Shown here one piece after another: positions 6,426 through 12,668 of a stretch of DNA of 64,000 nt; within the stretch, counting starts at the first letter, position 1, and the number at the start of each line of letters is the position of its first letter. The translations under genes and the position numbers were made by a program. The stretch is from a virus. The stretch is taken from IMG/VR virus record IMGVR_UViG_3300002835_000043, positions 1-64,000 of that record. One strand, written 5' to 3'. The notes under the pieces were generated by a model, which was not told where the DNA came from, did no database searches, and saw nothing but the letters and a program-made list of their open reading frames with translations.

Positions 6426-6718
6426 GAGCAGAAAAGCGTGTCGTTCCTGATCCGAAGCCCACTTTCACGAATCCCTACACGATTTCCCGTAGGTGTATCG
6501 TGACATCCAAGCATTTCTCCGTGATCGTGGAACGCGATCATTGGGACGCATGGGTGCATGGAAAGGGTAGCAGCAAGACGCTGTTTCCCTACCTGAACGA
6601 CGGGGATCGTGAGTTTCTCGTAAGTTCTTTGTCGCCCGAGGGTTACGAGATTCTGTTCCGTGAGAGCGTTGGAAGCGATCCCGAGGACGATGGTGACGAG
6701 GAAAATCCCGATGTTTGA
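6422..6718 (+). CDS. Hypothetical protein with acidic tail (98 aa)
   Basis: ATG overlaps the previous stop. A basic N terminus (MRAEKRVVPDPKP) leads to strands and aromatic residues (FSVIVERDHWDAWVHG), and the last 15 residues are strongly acidic (DPEDDGDEENPD). The pattern of opposite charges at the ends may reflect DNA mimicry or protein docking, but this is speculative. It overlaps the start of the next gene by eight bases. Confidence 0.65.
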   Translation: MRAEKRVVPDPKPTFTNPYTISRRCIVTSKHFSVIVERDHWDAWVHGKGSSKTLFPYLNDGDREFLVSSLSPEGYEILFRESVGSDPEDDGDEENPDV

Positions 6719-6863
6719 GAAACCCGGTCGAGACAAGCGCCGCAAGCGTCTACAGAACAAGAAGCGTGACCAATGGAAGCGCATGAAGCAGATGGGACGA
6801 AAGGACTACGGTCCTCCGAAGGATGTGAAGCCTTTGGATCGACCTGAAGAACCCCAAATCTGA
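6711..6863 (+). CDS. Small, very basic protein (50 aa)
   Basis: ATG 6711 within the end of the previous gene. The first 30 residues are packed with K and R (RDKRRKRLQNKKRDQWKR), followed by a proline-rich end. Likely RNA- or DNA-binding by charge. A strong terminator follows 22 bases after the stop, marking the end of the GC-rich block. Confidence 0.6.
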   Translation: MFEKPGRDKRRKRLQNKKRDQWKRMKQMGRKDYGPPKDVKPLDRPEEPQI

Positions 6864-6884
6864 AAATCCCGAATCATGGGTCTG

Positions 6885-6919
6885 CCCCACATATGCCTAA
6901 CCGTATATGTGGGGTTTTT
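6885..6919 (+). terminator. Strong terminator closing the GC-rich block
   Basis: CCCCACATAT (6885-6894) pairs with ATATGTGGGG (6905-6914), loop GCCTAACCGT, then TTTTT. The stem also contains a CATATG site (6890-6895), the hexamer repeated in the 4.9-5.3 kb control region. Confidence 0.85.
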
Positions 6920-7433
6920 CTTTATTTGAACTTATGCACTTGTCACAGATCGAGCAGCTCGAGCACGCCCAGGACCAAATCGAGCAGCCATACATTTCAA
7001 ATATTAGAACTCAAATTATTCTATCAAATTGTAAAGGAAAATCAAGCATATTTGAAGCATTTGGTAGCATCAGAGACACCAGAGGAATACCTGGGACATC
7101 TATAGATGGCGGAATGGGTTCAAGTTCACATATTGAATTTCCCTGTATTCGCTCGCTATCTGCTTATATGGGCGAGTCTCAAACTGAAAAAAACAGTGTT
7201 TCGGCGTATGGGTGGGGGGTGAGCCTCTGCCGTATTAAGCACCCATCCTCTCTTTCTCTTTAACCCCTCAATTTTAAAAATACCCCCCTACCCCCAAATC
7301 CTATAAACTTTTCAAATAGGATCCCCCGTATCCAAATTTAAAAAACACACCCCCACCCCCAAAACTGTAAATACTTTCTATTAGGATCCCCCACTCCCTA
7401 ATTTACTAAATACACATAAAAGGAACTATACCC
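6920..7433. other. Composition boundary without convincing genes
   Basis: Open frames of 70 and 118 codons begin at 6893 and 6907, but these starts fall inside the terminator and they have mixed composition and no ribosome site, so I do not call them. Between about 6,990 and 7,260 the base composition falls from GC-rich to AT-rich. The end of the stretch carries tandem C-run repeats (7271-7415) and then the ribosome site AAAGGAACT of the 7434 gene. Confidence 0.55.
7271..7415. repeat. Imperfect tandem repeats with C-runs (about 64-bp period)
   Basis: Unit A (7271-7327) and unit B (7335-7392) both run A/T-rich start, then two C-runs, an A/T stretch and TAGGATCCCCC. A third partial unit starts at 7400 (AATTTACTAAATACAC). 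The 64-65 base spacing and the conserved order argue against chance. They sit just ahead of the first AT-rich gene, so may be control elements or traces of a joining event. Confidence 0.6.
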
Positions 7434-7853
7434 ATGAATATTAACGAATCATCCCTTAGAGAATATGTAAATAATGTCGTAAAGAGCATTTTAGAAGATG
7501 TTTTTGATAGTCCTACATCAGCAGCAGCAAGTAGAGCAAATGTCAAAAAAGCAACAAAGGTATTGGGAGCAAGTTCACCACATACAAAGTCATTAACTAA
7601 ACTTCACAATACTATGAAGAAAAGTCCTTATCACTATGGTATCGCTGATGATGAATTAGAAAGAAGAGAAATTGAAAAGTATGATGATTTGGATTCGCGT
7701 GATGTTCCTGCTTCAAAACCTACACTAACTCCAATGAAAGGAAAGGGATACGATGGATATGATGCTATATTTGGAGGTTCTAAGAAAGGTATAAACCTTG
7801 GAGTTATTAAGAAGGCTGCAGCAGCAATTAGTAAAAAGACTAAAGGTAAATAA
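7434..7853 (+). CDS. Putative structural / head-internal protein (139 aa)
   Basis: ATG 7434 follows AAAGGAACTATACCC. The N terminus has an amphipathic helix (SLREYVNNVVKSILEDVF) resembling the helical module in other small proteins of this region (8956, 11102, 26798). The rest is disordered and becomes basic, with glycine and lysine-rich patches and a K-rich end. By analogy with T4-like internal proteins this could be packaged in the capsid, but no family is recognised. Confidence 0.7.
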   Translation: MNINESSLREYVNNVVKSILEDVFDSPTSAAASRANVKKATKVLGASSPHTKSLTKLHNTMKKSPYHYGIADDELERREIEKYDDLDSRDVPASKPTLTPMKGKGYDGYDAIFGGSKKGINLGVIKKAAAAISKKTKGK

Positions 7854-7874
7854 AGACATTTAAAGAAATAAAAA

Positions 7875-7900
7875 ACCCCGCTTCGGCGGGGTTCTTTTTT
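7875..7900. terminator. Bidirectional terminator
   Basis: ACCCCGC (7875-7881), loop TTCG, GCGGGGT (7886-7892), followed by a T-rich run on the plus strand and preceded by an A-run serving the minus strand. It separates the convergent genes ending at 7853 (+) and 7930 (-). Confidence 0.9.
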
Positions 7901-7929
7901 ATAATTTAAAGAGTATTACTTACTCTCCT

Positions 7930-8322
7930 CTATTTCTTCTTTTTCATTCTTGCTGCTGCTGCTCCAGCACCAGTTACCGCACCGAGTCCAGCACCAGTAC
8001 TCAATCCTGCTGCTGCCGCTGCTGTTGCTTTCTTTGCTGCTTCTACTTTACCTACCATTGTCTTTTCGGGTTCTTTGAATGTGTGCTCTACTGATCCTGC
8101 TGCACTACCGGCTGCACCACCAAGACCTGCACCAAGACCTGCTGCTAAGAGTGCTGCTCCGAGTTTCTTTTTGATATTTTCTGTTAACTCTTCTTCATCT
8201 AGAAGATCTACTAAAATGTTCTCTAGAAGTTCTGAGTACTCTTGTTCTGACTTTAGTTCTTCTGAGAGTCTATGTGACTCGTTTAGGTAGTAATTGTATT
8301 TTTGTGCTAATGGATTGTTCAT
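7930..8322 (-). CDS. Putative head-internal protein with duplicated N-terminal module (130 aa)
   Basis: The start is taken as the ATG read from 8322, which has AAAGGAAAAC upstream; an upstream in-frame start lacks one. Residues 1-45 (MNNPLAQKYNYYLNESHRL onward) nearly duplicate the N terminus of the protein at 11102-11500, also at DNA level. L-N-E followed by S at residues 14-17 fits the L/I-x-E site cut by T4-type prohead proteases. The middle is glycine- and alanine-rich and hydrophobic (residues 60-85), and the end is basic (RMKKKK). Probably packaged in the prohead; inference. Confidence 0.7.
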   Translation of the reverse strand: MNNPLAQKYNYYLNESHRLSEELKSEQEYSELLENILVDLLDEEELTENIKKKLGAALLAAGLGAGLGGAAGSAAGSVEHTFKEPEKTMVGKVEAAKKATAAAAAGLSTGAGLGAVTGAGAAAARMKKKK

Positions 8323-8345
8323 TTGTTTTCCTTTAATCGTATTTA

Positions 8346-8579
8346 TTACTTCCAAAATCTTGTTTGATCTCTCCAGAACTTTGCATTTTCTTTGTTTTTT
8401 TGTGTTGGTTCAACTGCACGATTCAAAATAGCAAGTGCTCTTTCTTTTTTTATATTACCTTGCACATATTCTTTACTTTTTCGTGAACTTTTTAGTTTAT
8501 CACCATGAATATCTGCTGCTTGGAGCACTCTTTCTCTTCCTGGTGTTAAGAAATCTTTAAATTCAAAAAAAGTTTTCAT
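8346..8579 (-). CDS. Putative capsid-targeted small basic protein (77 aa)
   Basis: It begins MKTFFEFKDFL, closely matching the MKT(Y/F)xEF start of T4 internal proteins that directs them into the prohead core. The rest is highly basic and helical. It overlaps the upstream gene by four bases (ATGA), in a four-gene minus-strand operon (9156 to 7930) that ends at the bidirectional terminator. A clear L-x-E cleavage site is not seen here. Confidence 0.7.
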   Translation of the reverse strand: MKTFFEFKDFLTPGRERVLQAADIHGDKLKSSRKSKEYVQGNIKKERALAILNRAVEPTQKNKENAKFWRDQTRFWK

Positions 8580-8959
8580 TGTTGGTTTCTTCTTCTTTCA
8601 GCACTCAATTCTCTTTGAAATCCTTTTTGAGTGTTTCTTCTTACGGGTGTCATTGAAGGATCTGCTACTAATTTATCTTTACCGAAACCGCCTAAGTTTG
8701 AAGGTGATCCACCGCGTTCTGGATGATCAGCCCATGCATCTGGATGAAGACCACCGGGTTGAACATTAACACCATGAGACTTTAATTGGTGCAATGCTCT
8801 TTGTACCTTGGGTGTATTGCCGCTTGACATTGTTTCTCTTCTTGCAATATGTGCAATTTTTTCTAAACGACCAAGTTTATGTTTTGAAACACCAGGTATA
8901 TAAGAACCTACATTGTGGTCGTTTGATGCTTCATCCAAGTACTCTTTAAAATTCTTCAT
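8576..8959 (-). CDS. Putative capsid-targeted protein with L-D-E/A site (127 aa)
   Basis: The N terminus MKNFKEYLDEA matches a capsid-targeting sequence plus the protease consensus L-x-E followed by a small residue (L8-D9-E10, A11). The body is basic, rich in G, H, R and N, with little hydrophobic core (for example GRLEKIAHIARRE), consistent with a DNA-associated internal head protein. Coupled by four-base overlaps on both sides. Confidence 0.7.
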   Translation of the reverse strand: MKNFKEYLDEASNDHNVGSYIPGVSKHKLGRLEKIAHIARRETMSSGNTPKVQRALHQLKSHGVNVQPGGLHPDAWADHPERGGSPSNLGGFGKDKLVADPSMTPVRRNTQKGFQRELSAERRRNQQ

Positions 8960-9156
8960 TTCTTGACTCGTTCCTTGTATTTCTTAGTTTTTGCTTTTGG
9001 GATTTCTAAGTTGTTCTTTGCAGCATCTTCTGCAAGTTCTTCCATTAAATTCTTAAATCCCTCTTCACCGAATGCTTTTTCTAAAATTGCTTCCAGTAAT
9101 TGGGTGTATTCTACTTGTGCCTTGAGTTGTAACTCTAAATTTTCACTTTTGCTCAT
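8956..9156 (-). CDS. Small helical protein with LLExIL module (66 aa)
   Basis: First gene of the minus-strand operon, with AAGGAG well placed before its ATG. The helix V-E-Y-T-Q-L-L-E-A-I-L-E-K-A-F-G-E-E parallels E-Y-S-E-L-L-E-N-I-L-V in the proteins starting at 8322 and 11500. The tail is basic (KTKKYKERVKK). Likely a scaffold-interacting or head-internal protein by association. Confidence 0.65.
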   Translation of the reverse strand: MSKSENLELQLKAQVEYTQLLEAILEKAFGEEGFKNLMEELAEDAAKNNLEIPKAKTKKYKERVKK

Positions 9157-9177
9157 GATAATCTCCTTTTCTTTATG

Positions 9178-9185
9178 TATAAATA
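9178..9185 (+). promoter_or_regulatory. T4-type late promoter box TATAAATA
   Basis: Exact match to the T4 late consensus, 25 bases upstream of the ATG at 9210 in an intergenic gap. gp33, the co-activator needed for such promoters in T4, is encoded at 40260. Confidence 0.75.
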
Positions 9186-9209
9186 CGGTGATGAATGAAA
9201 ATCTAGGTT

Positions 9210-9980
9210 ATGGCTATTCCTTCTTACGGAAAGTCATCAAGCATGGCAGAACATAAGCATAATCATGCATCATGTGAAACCTGTGAAACTTTAAAAAATG
9301 AAGAAAAAGAAAAACTAAAGCAAGATTTAAAAAATTGCGCTGCGGCAAGAGATGCAGCAGAGCGTGAAAAAAAGGCGGAATTAGAAAAAACGGCTTTAGA
9401 AGCAGAAGAAAAAGTTGAAAAAATGAAAAAACAACTAATAGCCTTTCAATTGGCTACAGTTGTGGGTGTTACTATCCTCGGACAAGAAGCATTTGATAAG
9501 ATATTTGCAAAGGTAGAGGAAGTAAAAAGTGTCCAAGACAAGATCACTGGTATCAATTCGAGTGAAGAAAAGTCAGAAAAACCAAAAAAAGTGTCTAAAG
9601 ATGTAAGTTTTACAGAATTTAAACCAACTTCTTTACTAAAATTGACTGATTTTGGTGGTTTTGAGCAAAATATTGTTATAACCGACTCAAGAACTGATAA
9701 TAATTTACCTTGGATACCCTTAGAAAGCACAGTTGTATCATCTTTGATCACTAAACCAACTCAATTGATTGTAGATCCACCAATTTACACTCCACCAAAA
9801 GTTACAAACATCTCAACTTATGATTTTTCAGTGTTTATGATGGATATACCACCAGAGATTCCATCATTACAGTATCAACTTTTACCATTTCAAGATAGTC
9901 CTTTTGTATTTGGACAAAATGAATCAAATATTCCTTCACCTGGTGCATTTATGTTGTTGAGTATCGCAAGTTTTTTATAA
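9210..9980 (+). CDS. Coiled-coil membrane protein with PEP-CTERM-like end (256 aa)
   Basis: ATG 9210 is preferred (AGG upstream, late promoter at 9178); ATG 9243 is an alternative. Residues 20-75 form a charged coiled coil with two C-x2-C-like cysteines at its start. A hydrophobic segment (about residues 75-92, FQLATVVGVTILG) follows. The rest is Pro/Thr/Ile-rich and strand-like, and the protein ends in I-P-S-P-G-A-F-M-L-L-S-I-A-S-F-L, which resembles the P-x-P plus hydrophobic helix of PEP-CTERM sorting signals but lacks the final arginines. Function unknown. Confidence 0.65.
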   Translation: MAIPSYGKSSSMAEHKHNHASCETCETLKNEEKEKLKQDLKNCAAARDAAEREKKAELEKTALEAEEKVEKMKKQLIAFQLATVVGVTILGQEAFDKIFAKVEEVKSVQDKITGINSSEEKSEKPKKVSKDVSFTEFKPTSLLKLTDFGGFEQNIVITDSRTDNNLPWIPLESTVVSSLITKPTQLIVDPPIYTPPKVTNISTYDFSVFMMDIPPEIPSLQYQLLPFQDSPFVFGQNESNIPSPGAFMLLSIASFL

Positions 9981-10041
9981 TAAAAAGAAGAAGATGATGA
10001 ATTTTTAACTCAAAATCACATATTGTAAATATTAAACCCGC

Positions 10042-10070
10042 AAACTCCCACTTGACACGGTGGGAGTTTT
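10042..10070 (+). terminator. Terminator after the 9210 gene
   Basis: AAACTCCCAC (10042-10051) pairs with GTGGGAG (10060-10066) and is followed by TTTT. The loop itself contains the -35 box of the next promoter. Confidence 0.75.
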
Positions 10071-10080
10071 GCTATATACC
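10052..10080 (+). promoter_or_regulatory. Sigma70-like promoter nested in the terminator
   Basis: Perfect TTGACA at 10052-10057, with TATACC at 10075-10080 (17-base spacer) or TATATA at 10073 (15). The -35 box lies in the terminator loop and its descending arm forms the spacer. It drives the outer-membrane protein gene at 10125. Confidence 0.75.
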
Positions 10081-10124
10081 ACTACATCCCTTCGGAGTAG
10101 GGATTTTACAAATAAGGAGATAGA

Positions 10125-10862
10125 ATGAGAAACTTAATCGCTACTTTAGCACTTTCACTTTGCGGTGTTGCAGCAGCACAAAATGCTGCTCCTGCACCTG
10201 CACCAACTCCAGTTGTATCAAACATTTCTGTCGAGGAAGGTCTAACCTTCTGGGGCAAGAAGAATGTAGATACAGTTGTCGAACTAGACTCAACCGTAAA
10301 GGGTAAGTTGTTCGACATGGCAGGTTGGCATGTCACTGTACCAGTTTACTCACAAGATTATACTGGTTACGGTGCAATTGATCTTGGTTTAGATTACGCA
10401 GTTCTAAGCAAGGTCAATTTCCTTGGTTCTGTCACTAATGTCGCTGTTGAGGGTGGTGTTTGGTTACCAACTGGCTCTGCTGGTTATGGTACTGATAATG
10501 TCAACCCACACATCGGTGCAAATTATGACATGACTTGGGGTGCAGTAGTTTACACCCAAACATTTGATTATCGTTTCAACGGTGATGTAGCATATAGCCC
10601 AGTTTTTGGCAATGCTGCTACTTACTTGGTAAACGCAGAATCATTTGTTGCATACAAGTGGAACACACTTTCAGTCGGTGTTGACCTAAATCAATGGTAC
10701 ACCGAAGGTAGTGATGTTGCATTCCTCGGTCCTAAGGCTGTTTGGAATGTGTCCAACAATGTTGATGTCAACGCAGGATTTGGTATTCCTGTTTGGCAAA
10801 ATGTTGCTGCAGGCAACGAAAACAGTTGGAATGTTACTTTAGGTCTTGGAATCAATTTCTAA
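10125..10862 (+). CDS. Predicted outer-membrane beta-barrel protein (245 aa)
   Basis: Good ribosome site (AAGGAGATAGA). A classical signal peptide covers residues 1-19 (MRNLIATLALSLCGVAAAQ), then a short Ala-Pro linker, then alternating polar/aromatic strands, and the protein ends in L-G-L-G-I-N-F, with the terminal phenylalanine used by outer-membrane barrels for assembly. It thus looks like a porin-like barrel of about 8-10 strands. Phage-encoded barrels (Lom, phage PA-2 porin) alter the host surface, often against superinfection. Base composition is higher in GC than most neighbours, perhaps reflecting high expression or transfer from a host. Confidence 0.8.
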   Translation: MRNLIATLALSLCGVAAAQNAAPAPAPTPVVSNISVEEGLTFWGKKNVDTVVELDSTVKGKLFDMAGWHVTVPVYSQDYTGYGAIDLGLDYAVLSKVNFLGSVTNVAVEGGVWLPTGSAGYGTDNVNPHIGANYDMTWGAVVYTQTFDYRFNGDVAYSPVFGNAATYLVNAESFVAYKWNTLSVGVDLNQWYTEGSDVAFLGPKAVWNVSNNVDVNAGFGIPVWQNVAAGNENSWNVTLGLGINF

Positions 10863-10885
10863 TTTTATTTTAAAGGAGATTTACT

Positions 10886-11026
10886 ATGAACAAGAATACT
10901 TGTCCAATCACTGGTTCTTTCTGCTGGAAGAACCCACTTCAACTAGTCGCTTTCCTTGCACTCCTACCATACGCCATGAAGGGCGTTGCTTGGATCACCA
11001 AGGGAGTTGCTGGTTGGTTTAACTGA
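10886..11026 (+). CDS. Small membrane protein (46 aa)
   Basis: ATG 10886 after AAAGGAGATTTACT. The product has two short hydrophobic stretches (LQLVAFLALLPYAM, then WITKGVAGW) and two N-terminal cysteines. It is 24 bases downstream of the barrel gene and ends before a terminator, so the two share a transcript. It may assist or accompany the barrel; function unknown. Confidence 0.7.
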   Translation: MNKNTCPITGSFCWKNPLQLVAFLALLPYAMKGVAWITKGVAGWFN

Positions 11027-11052
11027 GTTTAACTAACAATATACTCCGAAGC

Positions 11053-11078
11053 AAAAACCCCGCTTACGCGGGGTTTTT
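11053..11078. terminator. Bidirectional terminator
   Basis: AAAAACCCCGC (11053-11063), loop TTAC, GCGGGGTTTTT (11068-11078). It closes the plus-strand barrel operon and the convergent minus-strand operon ending at 11102. Confidence 0.9.
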
Positions 11079-11101
11079 CTTTTACAATCTGTTATTGTTT
11101 A

Positions 11102-11500
11102 TTATTTTACAATTTTTCCACCCTTGCCATAAAGTTTCTTGCTGCTTCGTTCCTTACGAATTGTGTTTGCTAATTTAATTTCTTGTGCTGCAATTCTTGC
11201 TGCTTTATTATGTGCGGCATCGGCACTGTCTGCAGAACCCATTTCACCTTCTCTCCAAGCATCTGCTGAAGCTCTCATATACTTATTTCTTAAATTTCTT
11301 TTTTCTTGGTTAGTTTCTGTTGCACGCTCTGGTGTTTGAGCCATATCCTCAAACAATCCGTAGAATGCTTCTTCACCGATTAGTTCTACTAGAATGTTCT
11401 CTAGGAGTTCTGAGTATTCGGTTTCGTTTTGGAGTTCCTCTGAAAGTCTATGTGATTCGTTTAGGTAGTAATTATACTTTTGTGCTAATGGGTTGTTCAT
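11102..11500 (-). CDS. Paralogue of the 7930-8322 protein (132 aa)
   Basis: Residues 1-40 are almost the same as those of the protein starting at 8322 (MNNPLAQKYNYYLNESHRL, then E-Y-S-E-L-L-E-N-I-L-V), after which the two diverge completely: this copy continues with a polar, basic helix and ends KLYGKGGKIVK. The shared part includes the L-N-E/S protease-like site. A module shared by otherwise unrelated tails suggests a targeting signal. Third gene of the minus operon that starts at 12590. Confidence 0.7.
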   Translation of the reverse strand: MNNPLAQKYNYYLNESHRLSEELQNETEYSELLENILVELIGEEAFYGLFEDMAQTPERATETNQEKRNLRNKYMRASADAWREGEMGSADSADAAHNKAARIAAQEIKLANTIRKERSSKKLYGKGGKIVK

Positions 11501-11502
11501 TT

Positions 11503-11718
11503 TTAGTTTCCTTTATTAAGTTTTTCTTGACTTTTTTCCTGATCTCTCATTCTTTTCTGTTGTGCTGCTTCACCTGCTGGTGTAACTCCTTGACCTTCAC
11601 GGTGTGTGTCACGAACACCTAAATCAATACCAGACTTTCTTTGAAGTCTTGCGAGTTCAGCATCATTTGCTCTCTTTGCAGCATTTTCCCACATTTTAAC
11701 ATGTTCGTCTTTATTCAT
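11503..11718 (-). CDS. Small, charged hypothetical protein (71 aa)
   Basis: It lies between two putative head-internal genes, overlapping the upstream one by four bases and leaving two bases to the downstream one. The product is extremely polar, with helix-forming K/E/A/Q stretches (RANDAELARLQRKSG, AQQKRMRDQEKSQEK) and almost no hydrophobic core, so probably disordered or coiled. Likely packaged or scaffold-like given its context; not recognised. Confidence 0.65.
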   Translation of the reverse strand: MNKDEHVKMWENAAKRANDAELARLQRKSGIDLGVRDTHREGQGVTPAGEAAQQKRMRDQEKSQEKLNKGN

Positions 11719-12590
11719 TTTTGGTTTCCTTTTTTCTTCTTGTTCTTTAGTTTACGCTCTCTATATGCATTTGCAATTGCTTGTGCTGCACGAGGATCAT
11801 AAGTATCTTTTGTTTTTTCTTCTGATAGTTTACCTTCACGCTTCATTTGAAGAGCAGCAGCAACTGCTCTCTTTTGAGGATATCCCTTATCCTTTATGAG
11901 ATGACGAATCTCTGAAGAAACCTTCTTGAATTTTTCTAATAATGTTTCTTCTTTTACATTCATTGCTCGCTTGATACCTTTGACAGCATTTGCTTGTTGT
12001 TTGCCTGTGAGCGAAGCGTAGTGCTTTCCAGAACCGTACATCATGGACGATAGTTGTGAACCACGCTTTGCAACATATGCGTCCTTTGTTGCTTTACTGA
12101 TCTCATCAATTTGCTCTACTGATTCTTTTTGATAATCAGATTTTTCCATTCCATCGGATATACCAGATGCTTTTCTAAATCTCTGTGCATCGAAGTTGGG
12201 ATTTGATTTGTAAAAATACATTGCAGCCTTCTTGTGCTCTGCTGGTCTTTCCTCTGGACGAAGATTTGCAATTGCCTTAGCAACTTGAACCATGTGTTTT
12301 CTGGTTGATCTCTTTGGAACTTTGATACCAACTAAAGTTTCAACATCTTCATTTACTTTCTTTTTAGCAATTGCTTTACCGATTGCTTTTCTACGGTTTA
12401 GGAGGTACTTATCAGTATCATCAACTATACCGTTATTATCTACATCTGAATCTTCCTTACCTACTGGATCTAATGCTACTTTCTTTGCTTCATCTAAACG
12501 AGCAACTAATTCTTCAATTACTAAAATTAGTGCTTCATTCTCTGTTTTTAAAGATTCAATCAGTTGATCAATATTATTTGTATTTGACAT
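11715..12590 (-). CDS. Putative head-internal protein with dockerin-like calcium loop (291 aa)
   Basis: First gene after a minus-strand late promoter. An N-terminal coiled coil (residues 8-35) is followed by D-x-D-x-D-N-N-G-x-x-D (DSDVDNNGIVDDTD, about residues 48-61), matching EF-hand/dockerin calcium loops, then Y-L-L-N-R-R-K-A-I. The remainder is basic, helical and repetitive in K/A, with two segments (G-Y-P-Q-K-R-A-V-A-A-A-L and a K-rich end) of the kind seen in phage head-associated proteins. Several L-x-E triplets could be protease sites. Role inside the head is inferred. Confidence 0.7.
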   Translation of the reverse strand: MSNTNNIDQLIESLKTENEALILVIEELVARLDEAKKVALDPVGKEDSDVDNNGIVDDTDKYLLNRRKAIGKAIAKKKVNEDVETLVGIKVPKRSTRKHMVQVAKAIANLRPEERPAEHKKAAMYFYKSNPNFDAQRFRKASGISDGMEKSDYQKESVEQIDEISKATKDAYVAKRGSQLSSMMYGSGKHYASLTGKQQANAVKGIKRAMNVKEETLLEKFKKVSSEIRHLIKDKGYPQKRAVAAALQMKREGKLSEEKTKDTYDPRAAQAIANAYRERKLKNKKKKGNQK

Positions 12591-12611
12591 GGGTATATCT
12601 TCCTTTTAGGT

Positions 12612-12619
12612 TATTTATA
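12612..12619 (-). promoter_or_regulatory. T4-type late promoter box (minus strand)
   Basis: TATTTATA on the plus strand reads TATAAATA on the minus strand, 22 bases from the ATG at 12590, followed by AAAGGAAG as ribosome site. It would drive the three-gene minus operon down to 11102. Confidence 0.75.
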
Positions 12620-12668
12620 AAACCTTTGACTTGTATACATACTGTGCCAAGGATAATAAAGATCTATT

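Noticed and set aside
6893-7263. Two overlapping frames (70 and 118 codons) after the terminator
   Set aside because: Their starts are within the terminator hairpin, no ribosome site is visible, and composition changes in the middle of them.
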